Assembly (NCBI RefSeq): GCF_019042655.1
Contig: NZ_JAHPZO010000008.1
Span: forward strand, 62,001-126,000
From: Planococcus sp. CP5-4_YE
Lineage (GTDB): Bacteria; Bacillota; Bacilli; Bacillales_A; Planococcaceae
Reading direction: 5' to 3'
Length of the DNA stretch: 64,000 bases
Numbering within the stretch: position 1 is the stretch's first letter; every line of letters begins with the position of its first letter. The notes beneath the pieces are model-generated. The model made no database searches. It saw only the letters and a list, made by a program, of their open reading frames with translations, and was not told the DNA's origin. Position numbers and translations under genes: made by a program. Shown here one piece after another: positions 7,359 to 15,711 of this stretch.

Positions 7359-9743
7359 GTGTCATACAAAATCAAAAAAGCTGCTGTGCTCGGTTCAGGT
7401 GTTATGGGATCTGGCATCGCAGCGCATTTAGCCAATATCGGAATTCCGGTCATGCTGCTCGACATCGTCCCAAAAGAAGCGACGAAAGAAGAGCAAGCAA
7501 AGGGCCTGACATTAGAAGACAAGGCCGTGCGCAACCGAATTGCAGCAACGTCAACTCAAAAATTATTGAAGCAAAAACCTGCTCCGTTGACAGCCAAAAA
7601 GAATTTGCAGCTGATCGCGCCGGGTAATTTGGAAGATGATCTCGAGAAACTGTCTGAAGTGGATTGGATTATCGAAGTCATCGTAGAAAACTTGGATATT
7701 AAAAAATCATTATATGAAAAAATCGATGCGGTCAGAAAACCCGGCACCATCATTTCATCCAATACATCGGGCATCAGCATCAATGCTATGGCAGAAGGGC
7801 GTTCGGAAGATTTCCAGAAACATTTCCTCGGCACTCACTTTTTCAACCCGCCGCGCTATTTGAAACTGCTTGAAGTCATTCCGGCGGATACGACAGCTCC
7901 GGAAGTCGTTGAATTTATGCAGCAATTCGGTGAAGACCGTTTAGGAAAAGGCGTCGTCCTGGCGAAAGATACGCCGAACTTCATTGCCAACCGTATCGGT
8001 ACTTATGGCTTGCTCGTTACGGTGCGCGAAATGCAAAACCGTGGCTATTCGATCGGTGAAGTCGATTCCGTTACCGGTCCGTTGATCGGCCGCCCGAAAT
8101 CTGCTACATTCCGCACGCTGGACGTCGTGGGGCTGGATACCTTCATGCATGTGTCGAAAAACGTCTACGATCAAACCGAAGGCGAAGAACAGCAAGTGTT
8201 CAAAATGCCTGATTTCATGAAGAACATGGTCGAAAACGGCTGGATTGGTGCAAAAGCCAAACAAGGCTTTTTCCAGAAGAAAGACAAAGAAATTCTGGAG
8301 CTCAATCCGGAAACGATGGAATACCGCCCAGCGCAAAAATTGAAAACGCCTTCACAGGAAGTGGCCAAGCAGCAAAAAGGCTTGCCCGCGAAAATGAAGA
8401 CGCTGGTCTATGCTGACGACCGCACCGGTGAATTGCTGTGGAGCATCCTCGCTCCAACACTCGTCTATTCTGCACAGCTTCATGGTGAAATCGCTGACGA
8501 CATCGTCGCCATCGACAATGCCATGAAATGGGGCTTCGGATGGGAACAGGGGCCGTTTGAAGTATGGGACGCAATCGGCGTCAAGAAGTCGACCGAAAAG
8601 ATGGCCGCACAAGGCTTGGAAGTGCCGGCATTTGCACAAGCGCTATTGGATAAAGGCTTCGATTCCTTCTATAAAGAAGAGAACGGCGATCTGTATTATT
8701 TCGATGGGACAGATTACCAGCCCGTTCCAGTCAATGAAAAAGTGATCGACTTGAAGCGCTACAAGAAAAAGCATGGCGTCATCAAATCGAATTCCGGCGC
8801 AAGCTTGATCGACCTTGGAGACGGCATCGCATTGCTCGAATTCCATTCGCGGTCGAATGCGATCGGGCTCGATATCATGCAAATGATTAATTTTGCTGTG
8901 GACGAAGTCGAGAAGAACTTTAAAGGGCTAGTAATCGGTAACCAAGGCAAGAACTTCTGTGTAGGTGCCAATCTCGGCATGATTTTAATGGAAGCGCAAG
9001 ATGACAATATCTTTGAACTCGATTTGACGATCCGCACCTTCCAAAGCGCCATGCTGAAATTGAAATATAGCTCAAAGCCGGTCGTTGCGGCACCATTCGG
9101 CATGACACTCGGCGGCGGGGCAGAAGTCATCCTGCCGGCAGCACGTGTACAAGCATCCATGGAAACTTATATGGGCTTAGTGGAGGCAGGCGTCGGGCTT
9201 ATTCCTGGCGGCGGCGGAAACAAAGAATTGTATATGAAGCAATTGAAAGGTTTGCCGAATCATGTGCCAGCAGACTATGTCAATGTAGCAGCTGGCGTAT
9301 TCGAATCGATCGCTACAGCGAAAGTCTCCACTTCGGCTGATGAAGCACGTGAAAACAACTTCCTGAATTTCGTTGACCACATCAGCGTCAATAGCGATCA
9401 TTTGATCTACGATGCGAAGCAATTGGCCTTATCGCTTTATGACGCTGGATATCAGGCGCCGAGAAGAGAAAAAGTACCGGTTGCAGGGGAAGCAGGTTAT
9501 GCAGCAATGTTGCTTGGTGCAGAAGGCATGCTATTGTCGGGTTATATTAGCGAACATGATATGAAAATTGCTAAAAAGTTGGCGTATGTATTATCGGGTG
9601 GCAAATTGCCGTATGGCACGAAAGTCGATGAGCAGTATTTGCTTGATTTAGAACGCGAAGCATTCCTAAGTTTGGTTGCTGAACCGAAATCACAACAGCG
9701 CATGCAGCATATGCTCGTTAAAGGAAAACCATTACGCAATTGA
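7359..9743 (+). CDS. fadN: 3-hydroxyacyl-CoA dehydrogenase / enoyl-CoA hydratase, FadN
   Basis: Bifunctional beta-oxidation enzyme of 794 residues. The N-terminal half is an NAD-binding 3-hydroxyacyl-CoA dehydrogenase (AAVLGSGVMGSGIAAHL; IEVIVENLDIKKSL; GTHFFNPPRYLKLLEVIP), and a crotonase domain follows from about residue 485 (FHSRSNAIGLDIMQMI; PFGMTLGGGAEVILPAARV; EAGVGLIPGGGG). The dehydrogenase-first order matches B. subtilis FadN (YusL), the reverse of E. coli FadB. I chose GTG 7359 because ACAGGAGGG ends eight bases upstream; the TTG at 7353 is too close to that site. fadA follows after 28 bases, so they form an operon. Confidence 0.94.
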   Translation: MSYKIKKAAVLGSGVMGSGIAAHLANIGIPVMLLDIVPKEATKEEQAKGLTLEDKAVRNRIAATSTQKLLKQKPAPLTAKKNLQLIAPGNLEDDLEKLSEVDWIIEVIVENLDIKKSLYEKIDAVRKPGTIISSNTSGISINAMAEGRSEDFQKHFLGTHFFNPPRYLKLLEVIPADTTAPEVVEFMQQFGEDRLGKGVVLAKDTPNFIANRIGTYGLLVTVREMQNRGYSIGEVDSVTGPLIGRPKSATFRTLDVVGLDTFMHVSKNVYDQTEGEEQQVFKMPDFMKNMVENGWIGAKAKQGFFQKKDKEILELNPETMEYRPAQKLKTPSQEVAKQQKGLPAKMKTLVYADDRTGELLWSILAPTLVYSAQLHGEIADDIVAIDNAMKWGFGWEQGPFEVWDAIGVKKSTEKMAAQGLEVPAFAQALLDKGFDSFYKEENGDLYYFDGTDYQPVPVNEKVIDLKRYKKKHGVIKSNSGASLIDLGDGIALLEFHSRSNAIGLDIMQMINFAVDEVEKNFKGLVIGNQGKNFCVGANLGMILMEAQDDNIFELDLTIRTFQSAMLKLKYSSKPVVAAPFGMTLGGGAEVILPAARVQASMETYMGLVEAGVGLIPGGGGNKELYMKQLKGLPNHVPADYVNVAAGVFESIATAKVSTSADEARENNFLNFVDHISVNSDHLIYDAKQLALSLYDAGYQAPRREKVPVAGEAGYAAMLLGAEGMLLSGYISEHDMKIAKKLAYVLSGGKLPYGTKVDEQYLLDLEREAFLSLVAEPKSQQRMQHMLVKGKPLRN

Positions 9744-9771
9744 TCGCCGATTAGATAGAGGAGGAAATGAT

Positions 9772-10944
9772 ATGCGCGAAGCAGTAATTGTGGCCGGAGC
9801 CAGAACGCCGGTCGGAAAAGCAAAAAAAGGATCTCTTGCCTCGGTGCGCCCGGACGATTTCGGGGCACTCGTCGTACGGGAAACATTGAAGCGGGCAGGT
9901 TATGACGGACCTATCGATGACTTGATTATGGGTTGCGCGATGCCAGAAGCAGAACAGGGGATGAACATCGCCCGTAATATCGGGGCGCTTGCAGGACTTC
10001 CAGATACGACGCCAGCAGTGACAGTCAACCGCTTTTGTTCATCAGGCTTGCAGTCTATTGCCTATGCAGCTGAACGTATCATGATTGGGCATGCAGAAGC
10101 GATCGTTGCCGGAGGTGTCGAATCGATGAGCATGGTGCCGATGATGGGCAATGTGCTGCGGCCGAACGCTAAAATTGCCGAAACGGCTCCACAATATTAC
10201 ATGAGCATGGGCCATACGGCAGAACAAGTGGCGACGCAATACGGCGTCAGCCGCGAAGACCAGGATGCATTTGCGGTCCGTTCGCATGAAAATGCAGCGA
10301 AGGCTATTGAAAACGGCCATTTCGTCGATGAGATCGTTCCGGTCGAAGTGATCCAGCGCTATGTCGATAGCCAGAACAAATACCAGGAAAAATCATTCAT
10401 GTTTGAAATGGATGAAGGGGTGCGCCACGGCACATCCATCCAAACACTCAATAAGTTGCGCGCAGCATTCTCAGCACGCGGTACGGTGACGGCGGGGAAC
10501 TCTTCCCAAACTTCAGACGGAGCGGGTGCCGTGCTCGTCATGGATCGTGAAAAAGCGGAAGCGCTAGGCCTCAAGCCGATCGCCAAATTCCGTTCATTCG
10601 CAACAGGCGGCGTTCCACCGGAAGTCATGGGCATCGGCCCGGTCGTTGCGATTCCGAAAGCCTTGAAACTCGCAGGCCTGACGAAAGACGATATCGACGT
10701 GTGGGAACTGAACGAAGCCTTCGCTTCCCAGTCACTTGGCGTCATCCGTGAGCTCGGCTTGGATATGGACAAGATCAATTTGAACGGCGGCGCCATCGCA
10801 CTTGGCCATCCGCTCGGGGCAACAGGTTCGATTTTGACTCTACGCATGCTTAGTGAGTTAAAGCGCCAGAACAAACAATTCGGCGTCGTCACGATGTGCA
10901 TTGGCGGCGGAATGGGCGCAGCTGGCGTCTTCGAAATGTTGTAA
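9772..10944 (+). CDS. fadA: Acetyl-CoA acyltransferase (3-ketoacyl-CoA thiolase), FadA
   Basis: Cleaves 3-ketoacyl-CoA to acetyl-CoA and a shortened acyl-CoA, the last step of beta-oxidation. The 390 residues fit the thiolase family. Catalytic residues are visible: nucleophilic Cys in VNRFCSSGLQSIAYAAE, His in ALGHPLGATGS, and the second Cys in VTMCIGGGMGAAG. ATG 9772 follows GAGGAGGAAATG, a strong ribosome site; upstream in-frame codons overlap the end of fadN. It sits 28 bases after fadN, matching fadN-fadA-fadE order in B. subtilis. Confidence 0.95.
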   Translation: MREAVIVAGARTPVGKAKKGSLASVRPDDFGALVVRETLKRAGYDGPIDDLIMGCAMPEAEQGMNIARNIGALAGLPDTTPAVTVNRFCSSGLQSIAYAAERIMIGHAEAIVAGGVESMSMVPMMGNVLRPNAKIAETAPQYYMSMGHTAEQVATQYGVSREDQDAFAVRSHENAAKAIENGHFVDEIVPVEVIQRYVDSQNKYQEKSFMFEMDEGVRHGTSIQTLNKLRAAFSARGTVTAGNSSQTSDGAGAVLVMDREKAEALGLKPIAKFRSFATGGVPPEVMGIGPVVAIPKALKLAGLTKDDIDVWELNEAFASQSLGVIRELGLDMDKINLNGGAIALGHPLGATGSILTLRMLSELKRQNKQFGVVTMCIGGGMGAAGVFEML

Positions 10945-11036
10945 GAAGAATTTTACAGAGCGTGAAAGTAATGGAAGCTTTTTCAGTCATACAAACATAA
11001 TATTCAATGCATAAAACGGAGAGATATCTAGTAGTT

Positions 11037-11156
11037 TGGAGAAGAGTCCGCTCGACTCCTGTGGGAAAGCGAGACGGCCGAGACCCCGCAAGGCGCGAAG
11101 CGACTGAGGAGGCTTGGACGCGAGCCCACGGAAAGCGAGCGGTAAGCTTCGGAAAA
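11037..11156 (+). repeat. GC-rich intergenic repeat, copy A (between fadA and fadE)
   Basis: Structured, non-coding-looking sequence containing GCGACTGAGGAGGCTT and GAGCCCACGGAAAGCGAGC. The same segments occur in inverted orientation at 13090-13310 after fadE. I recognise this as a kind of dispersed intergenic element common in Planococcus and related Bacillales, from memory. No ORF covers it. Confidence 0.75.
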
Positions 11157-11235
11157 CTATAGGTACTACAAATCTTTCTAAAGTTAGCGTTTTCTAGAAG
11201 GGGTCAATCAAAAGATAAATTGGGAGGAATGGAAA

Positions 11236-13017
11236 ATGGAACAACAAAAAACATTGATCAAAGGCGGAAGCTTCTTGATCGAAGATGCAGACTTATCGCG
11301 TGTGTTCACGCCGGAAGATTTCACAGAAGAGCATAAAATGATCGCTAAGACGACAGAGGATTACGTTAACACAGAAGTTATGCCGTTAGTCGAAAATCTG
11401 GAGAACCATGAATTCGAGCATTCCGTAAACCTCTTGAAAAAAGCAGGGGAACTTGGATTGCTTGGCGCAGACGTTCCGGAGCAATACGATGGTCTCGGGC
11501 TCGACAAAATCGCATCTGCTTTGATTGCTGAGAAGATGTCCAAAGCTGGCGGATTCTCTATTACGCACGGCGCGCACGTAGGCATCGGATCGCTGCCGAT
11601 CGTCCTATTCGGCAACGAAGAACAGAAAAAGAAATACTTGCCGGTTCTTGCAACGGGTGAGAAAATTGCTGCTTACGCATTGACTGAGCCGAGCTCAGGA
11701 TCGGATGCGTTGGGTGCGAAAACAGTCGCGAAACTAAACGAAGCAGGCACACATTACGTCTTGAATGGTGAAAAGCAATGGATCACAAACGCAGGATTTG
11801 CGGATGTCTTCGTTGTTTATGCAAAAATCGACGGCGAACAGTTCTCAGCCTTTATCGTTGAGCGTGATTTCGGCGGCGTATCAGTTGGCCCGGAAGAAAA
11901 GAAAATGGGCATCAAATCATCTTCTACGCGTACATTGATTTTGGAAGATGCGGAAGTGCCGGTCGAAAACCTTCTCGGCGAAGCAGGACGCGGGCATATC
12001 ATCGCCTTTAACATTTTGAACATTGGGCGCTATAAACTGGGTGTCGGCACAATCGGCGCATCCAAGCGTGCGATGGAATTGACGATTCCTTACACGAACC
12101 AGCGCCAGCAATTCAAGACGCCAATCTCTTCTTTCAACCTGACAAAAGAGAAATTGGCGACAATGGCATCCAAATTGTATGCGGTTGAGAGTTCTGTTTA
12201 CCGTACAGTCGGCTTGTTCGAAGACCGCATGAGCGGCTTCACGGATGAGCAACAAGCAGACGGCAAACTGGTTGCGGATTCCATCGCGGAATTTGCCATC
12301 GAATGTTCGTTGAATAAATTCTTCGGAACAGAAACTTTGGATTATATCGTCGATGAAGGCGTTCAGCTGCACGGCGGTTACGGCTTTATGCAGGAATATG
12401 AAATCGAGCGCATCTACCGCGATTCCCGCATCAACCGGATTTTTGAAGGAACTAACGAAATTAACCGCTTGCTCGTGCCAGGCACACTGCTTCGTAAAGC
12501 GATGAAAGGCGAATTGCCGCTTTTAGAGCATGCACAAGCTTTGCAAGAAGAATTGTTGATGATGATGCCGGAAGAAGTCGGCACAGAAGCTTTGGCGCAG
12601 GAAAAAGTATTGGTGAAAAACGCCAAGAAAATTGCCATCCTTGCAGCCGGACTTGCCGCGCAAACTTACGGCAAGAAATTAGAAGCCGAGCAAGAAGTAT
12701 TGGTAAACATTGCGGATATCGTCAGCAATGTCTTTGCAATGGAATCCGTCGTCCTTCGTACAGAAAAAGCCATTGCGGCAAGCGGCGAAGAAAAGGCGAA
12801 TCAGAAACTTCTCTACACGCAGATTTTCTGCCAGGAAGCGTTAGAAGCTATCGAAAAAGATGCGAAAGAAACGCTCATCGCAGCAATCGATGGCGATAAC
12901 CAGCGCATGATGCTATCTGCACTTCGCAAATTGACGCGCTCTACGCCGTACAACTTGATTGCGAAAAAACGCGAAGCATCCGAAAAATTGATCAATGTAG
13001 AAAAATACGTCGTGTAA
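11236..13017 (+). CDS. fadE: Acyl-CoA dehydrogenase, FadE
   Basis: FAD-dependent first step of beta-oxidation. The 593 residues comprise an acyl-CoA dehydrogenase core (about 30-420: AYALTEPSSGSDALGAKT, WITNAGFADVFVVYAKI, QLHGGYGFMQEYEIERIYRD, and the active-site segment IFEGTNEINRLLVPG) plus a helical C-terminal extension of about 170 residues, typical of the B. subtilis FadE (YusJ) type. The start is ATG 11236 behind TTGGGAGGAATGG. The 291-base gap from fadA, filled by repeat copy A, is unusual for this operon and may affect co-transcription. I found no second FadR operator directly upstream. Confidence 0.94.
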   Translation: MEQQKTLIKGGSFLIEDADLSRVFTPEDFTEEHKMIAKTTEDYVNTEVMPLVENLENHEFEHSVNLLKKAGELGLLGADVPEQYDGLGLDKIASALIAEKMSKAGGFSITHGAHVGIGSLPIVLFGNEEQKKKYLPVLATGEKIAAYALTEPSSGSDALGAKTVAKLNEAGTHYVLNGEKQWITNAGFADVFVVYAKIDGEQFSAFIVERDFGGVSVGPEEKKMGIKSSSTRTLILEDAEVPVENLLGEAGRGHIIAFNILNIGRYKLGVGTIGASKRAMELTIPYTNQRQQFKTPISSFNLTKEKLATMASKLYAVESSVYRTVGLFEDRMSGFTDEQQADGKLVADSIAEFAIECSLNKFFGTETLDYIVDEGVQLHGGYGFMQEYEIERIYRDSRINRIFEGTNEINRLLVPGTLLRKAMKGELPLLEHAQALQEELLMMMPEEVGTEALAQEKVLVKNAKKIAILAAGLAAQTYGKKLEAEQEVLVNIADIVSNVFAMESVVLRTEKAIAASGEEKANQKLLYTQIFCQEALEAIEKDAKETLIAAIDGDNQRMMLSALRKLTRSTPYNLIAKKREASEKLINVEKYVV

Positions 13018-13028
13018 TAGATTGTGCC

Positions 13029-13060
13029 AAACAGGAAGGGGAAACCCTTCCTGTTTTTTT
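13029..13060 (+). terminator. Terminator after fadE
   Basis: AAACAGGAAGGG at 13029-13040 pairs with CCCTTCCTGTTT at 13045-13056 across a GAAA loop, then a T run. Confidence 0.92.
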
Positions 13061-13089
13061 AAGGTTGTCGAGATAATTGGGAAGTCGTA

Positions 13090-13310
13090 TTTTCCGAAGC
13101 TTATTGCTCGCTTTCCGTGGGCTCGCACCTAAGCCTCCTCAGTCGCTACGAAACCTTTGTGCTCAACTCTCACTGCGTTCGAGCATCGCAGAAAACCCGC
13201 TTGCTCTAACATCTACCTAGCAGATGCGTCGCAAATGAATGTTCTCAGCTAAGCTTCGCTCATTCATTCCTTGCGGGGGCTCGGTCGTCTCGTCGCTTAC
13301 GCTGCTCCAC
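13090..13310 (-). repeat. GC-rich intergenic repeat, copy B, inverted and interrupted
   Basis: Reverse complement of copy A (11037-11156). Its two ends match copy A (about 13091-13150 and 13270-13295), but about 120 bases with no counterpart in copy A separate them. With copy A it forms an inverted pair around fadE. AAAGATAA and TTATCTTT, an 8-base inverted pair, lie just outside at about 13313-13355. Confidence 0.7.
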
Positions 13311-13359
13311 TGGAAAGATAAGGTCGATCTACAGGAGACATTATCTTTGCGAAAGTAAT

Positions 13360-13645
13360 GCGCAACATTAGTGAGCAGAAGGGGTTACGAGCGAACGCTT
13401 TTCTAAATACTTAAATAGGTCTTTGATTTTTGAATGTCGAAAAGATGGTCCGATTTTAATTCATACCGACTTATTAAACTTCTTCAACACTCTGAGAATG
13501 GGAAGGAAAAACCTTTTCCTTTTTTTGTTTAAGACATGCAAGAAGAGGAGTTTTATAATTTTTGTATAAAGTGTTTCTTCTGAGAGCAACAGAAACGGTG
13601 AGACTTAATTAGCATTTAAGGTTTTTCCTTCGTTCAATACACAAT
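13360..13645. other. Intergenic, little recognised
   Basis: A weak terminator-like stretch (GGAAGG, five A, CCTTTTCC, then T run) lies at about 13500-13528. Otherwise I see no gene or conserved motif between repeat copies B and C. Confidence 0.35.
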
Positions 13646-13649
13646 ACCG

Positions 13650-13823
13650 GATGGGAATGGAGACGCCGACTCCTGCGGAAATATAGCACGAGCTGAAGAC
13701 CCTGGACTGAGCGCAGCGAAGGAAGCGGCTGAAGCCGTGTCCTGGCAGCTGGCACCGCGACGTCCTGTCGCGCCAGCTGCATGACCCACATCCTGTGGGC
13801 CCGAAAGCGTCCGTCGAAATGGA
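13650..13823 (+). repeat. Structured intergenic repeat, type C, with nested hairpins
   Basis: Begins GGATGGGAATGGAGACGCCG and ends around AAAGCGTCCGTC. It contains a long hairpin: GCAGCTGGC at 13745-13753 pairs perfectly with GCCAGCTGC at 13772-13780, with an inner stem GCGAC/GTCGC. A second hairpin CCCACA/TGTGGG follows at about 13785-13800. Wording such as GACTCCTGCGG and GAAAGCGTCC is typical of highly repeated intergenic elements in Bacillales. The ORFs crossing it have no family resemblance. Confidence 0.72.
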
Positions 13824-13940
13824 CATCCGATTTTTCATACAAGAAAGTCACATTTTCAATTCAATTTTCACTAATTTCCTTCCAGTCGACTGCTCCAGGG
13901 CAATTTGATATGCTTAATTGACAAGACAGGAGGAGATTGA

Positions 13941-14294
13941 ATGATCCAGTATTATGCTTACCCGAAATGTTCAACTTGCCAAAAAGGCAAGAAATGGCTT
14001 GAGGCGAATGGCGCAGAGTTCGACTATATCGATATCTCGCAAAATCCGCCCTCCACGACGCAGCTAAAAGAAATCCACGAAGCGAGCGGCATCGAATTGA
14101 AAAAGTTCTTCAATACGAGCGGCAAGAAATACCGCGAGCTCGAACTGAAGGAAAAGCTACCGGAAATGCCCGTAGATGAGCAGTACGAATTGCTCGCCTC
14201 AGACGGCATGTTGATCAAACGCCCGCTCGCTTGGGACGGGACGCAAGCAACACTCGGCTTTAAAGAAGAAGCATACGCAAATACCTGGAGCTGA
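13941..14294 (+). CDS. yusI: ArsC/Spx-family protein, YusI
   Basis: 117-residue thioredoxin-fold protein of the arsenate reductase/Spx family. An N-terminal CSTC motif is visible in AYPKCSTCQKGKKWLEANG. Unlike Spx it has no known role with RNA polymerase; B. subtilis YusI is uncharacterised. The start is ATG 13941 with GACAGGAGGAGATTGA upstream. It sits between fadE and gcvH exactly as in B. subtilis, but here a 923-base, repeat-filled gap separates it from fadE. Thiol-dependent reductase activity is possible but unproven. Confidence 0.88.
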   Translation: MIQYYAYPKCSTCQKGKKWLEANGAEFDYIDISQNPPSTTQLKEIHEASGIELKKFFNTSGKKYRELELKEKLPEMPVDEQYELLASDGMLIKRPLAWDGTQATLGFKEEAYANTWS

Positions 14295-14371
14295 CAAGTT
14301 TGTCATCTTGTTTTTCAGCCTTGGTTGTGGCAAACTGAAATTGAGTCAATTACATATTTGGAGGGGTTTGG

Positions 14372-14752
14372 ATGAGCACACCACAAGAGCTTCGCTATTC
14401 AAAAGAACACGAATGGGTCAAAGTCGAAGACGGCAAAGCACGTATCGGCATCACTCATTTCGCGCAAGATGAACTTGGAGACATCGTATTTGTCGAGCTT
14501 CCGCAAGTCGGCGACGAGCTGAAAAAGGACGAGCCATTCGGCAGCGTCGAATCCGTTAAAACGGTATCTGAATTGTATGCGCCGATCAGCGGGAAAATCG
14601 TCGAAGTCAATTCTGAGCTTGAAGATAGCCCAGAATTCGTCAACGAATCACCTTATGAAAAAGCGTGGATGGTCGTTGTGGAAGCCCCTTCCGAAGATGA
14701 GGTCAATGCATTGATGTCAGCTGACGAATACAAAGAAATGACAAACGAGTAA
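14372..14752 (+). CDS. gcvH: Glycine cleavage system H protein / lipoyl carrier
   Basis: 126 residues, full length. The lipoylation lysine is K63 in [16 protein letters not shown]. GcvH carries the aminomethyl group between the P, T and L proteins of glycine cleavage; in Bacillales it is also the entry point for lipoate assembly, transferred on to 2-oxoacid dehydrogenases by LipL. The gcvT-gcvP genes are not in the window, which supports a general lipoate-relay role. The start is ATG 14372 after TTGGAGGGG. A terminator follows directly. Confidence 0.95.
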   Translation: MSTPQELRYSKEHEWVKVEDGKARIGITHFAQDELGDIVFVELPQVGDELKKDEPFGSVESVKTVSELYAPISGKIVEVNSELEDSPEFVNESPYEKAWMVVVEAPSEDEVNALMSADEYKEMTNE

Positions 14753-14758
14753 TTTCCG

Positions 14759-14785
14759 AAAGCGCCTCTTTTTGGCGCTTTTTTT
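14759..14785 (+). terminator. Terminator after gcvH
   Basis: AAAGCGCC at 14759-14766 pairs with GGCGCTTT at 14774-14781, followed by T residues. Confidence 0.88.
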
Positions 14786-14814
14786 CATATATTGTTTTTC
14801 GGGGGGGGATACGG

Positions 14815-15156
14815 ATGGAGAAAATAATATTGGTTGAAGGGATTAGCGATAAAACCCGGATAGCGCCATTGATTGCAGAACCCGTGACGATTCTTTGCAC
14901 AAATGGTACAGTAAGTGCTACAAGACTCGAGGAGATGTTGTTGCCTTTTGAAGGGCAGGATATCATCATCCTGGTCGATGCGGACGCTTCCGGCGATAAA
15001 CTGCGCAAGCTCATCAAACGTGAATTTCCGGAAGCTCGCCATTTCCACATTGACCGAACTTATAAAGAAGTGGCGACGACGCCGTTGCGGAAGCTGATTG
15101 ATGTGCTCATCGCAGCCGATGTACGGGTCTTAAATCCAGTAGCAGGGAATGACTAG
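14815..15156 (+). CDS. yusF: Toprim-domain protein, YusF
   Basis: 113 residues forming little more than one Toprim domain: the conserved glutamate in KIILVEGISDKT and the DxD-like motif in IIILVDADASGDKLRK. Toprim domains coordinate Mg2+ in nucleotidyl-transfer or hydrolysis reactions (primases, OLD nucleases, RNase M5). This small form resembles B. subtilis YusF, whose role is not established. The start is ATG 14815 behind a G-rich run. The next gene starts just past its stop, so the two are translationally linked. Confidence 0.85.
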   Translation: MEKIILVEGISDKTRIAPLIAEPVTILCTNGTVSATRLEEMLLPFEGQDIIILVDADASGDKLRKLIKREFPEARHFHIDRTYKEVATTPLRKLIDVLIAADVRVLNPVAGND

Positions 15157-15157
15157 C

Positions 15158-15481
15158 ATGAACGAATGGACACATAAAGAATGGCTGAAGGAAAAAAATA
15201 CGCAATCTGTTTCAGCCTATTATTTGTATACGCCGATGTGCGGTACGTGCCAAGTGGCCAGCAAGATGCTTGGGGTAGTGGAGGAACTCTTGCCAGACCT
15301 TCCGATGGGCAAGGCCAATTTGAATTATGTACAGGAAGTGGCAGAATTATACGAAGTGGAAAGCGTGCCATGCCTGTTGATTTCAAAAGACGGCGACGTA
15401 ACGGAGAAAGTTTACGCTTTCCAATCAGTGCCGTATTTATATGAGAAATTGAAAACGGTTGACGAATACAGCCAGCCATGA
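15158..15481 (+). CDS. yusE: Thioredoxin-like protein, YusE
   Basis: 107-residue thioredoxin-fold protein with redox motif CGTC in YLYTPMCGTCQVASKML and the cis-proline in ESVPCLLISKDG. I chose ATG 15158 because AGGGA at 15144-15148 is nine bases upstream; the earlier ATG at 15149 abuts that site directly. It lies just after yusF, as in B. subtilis. The CGTC centre suggests a reductant rather than an oxidant, but no partner is known. Confidence 0.86.
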   Translation: MNEWTHKEWLKEKNTQSVSAYYLYTPMCGTCQVASKMLGVVEELLPDLPMGKANLNYVQEVAELYEVESVPCLLISKDGDVTEKVYAFQSVPYLYEKLKTVDEYSQP

Positions 15482-15516
15482 TAAATTTAATTTCTGAAAT
15501 TAACTTAATAGCGTAG

Positions 15517-15621
15517 CTCTTATAAAGAGAGGTGGAGGGAAGTGCCCGATGAAGCCCGGCAACCGTCATGAAAATGAAATGGTGCCAAGTCACTCAAAGT
15601 GAAAACTTTGAAAGATGAGAG
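15517..15621 (+). promoter_or_regulatory. SAM-I (S-box) riboswitch
   Basis: Conserved S-box elements in order: CTCTTAT (P1), AGAGAGGTGGAGGGA, GATGAAGCCCGGCAACC, GGTGCCAA, and GATGAGAG closing P1. This arrangement is diagnostic of the S-adenosylmethionine riboswitch. It precedes metNPQ and ends in a terminator, so high SAM should stop transcription of the methionine importer. Confidence 0.96.
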
Positions 15622-15646
15622 AACGGTTTATTGTGTTTACACATGT

Positions 15647-15681
15647 GCCTTTCTGCTTATCTGAGCAGGAAGGCTTTTTTA
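15647..15681 (+). terminator. SAM-dependent terminator of the riboswitch
   Basis: GCCTTTCTGCT at 15647-15657 pairs with AGCAGGAAGGC at 15664-15674 (one G-U), followed by TTTTTT. It is the expression platform between the aptamer and metN. Confidence 0.9.
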
Positions 15682-15711
15682 TTAGCAAAAGATTTAGGAG
15701 AGTGCCCAACC

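Noticed and set aside
13605-13851. Two minus-strand ORFs of 77 and 80 codons
   Set aside because: They run through the hairpin-rich repeat element, have no ribosome site and look like translated repeat.
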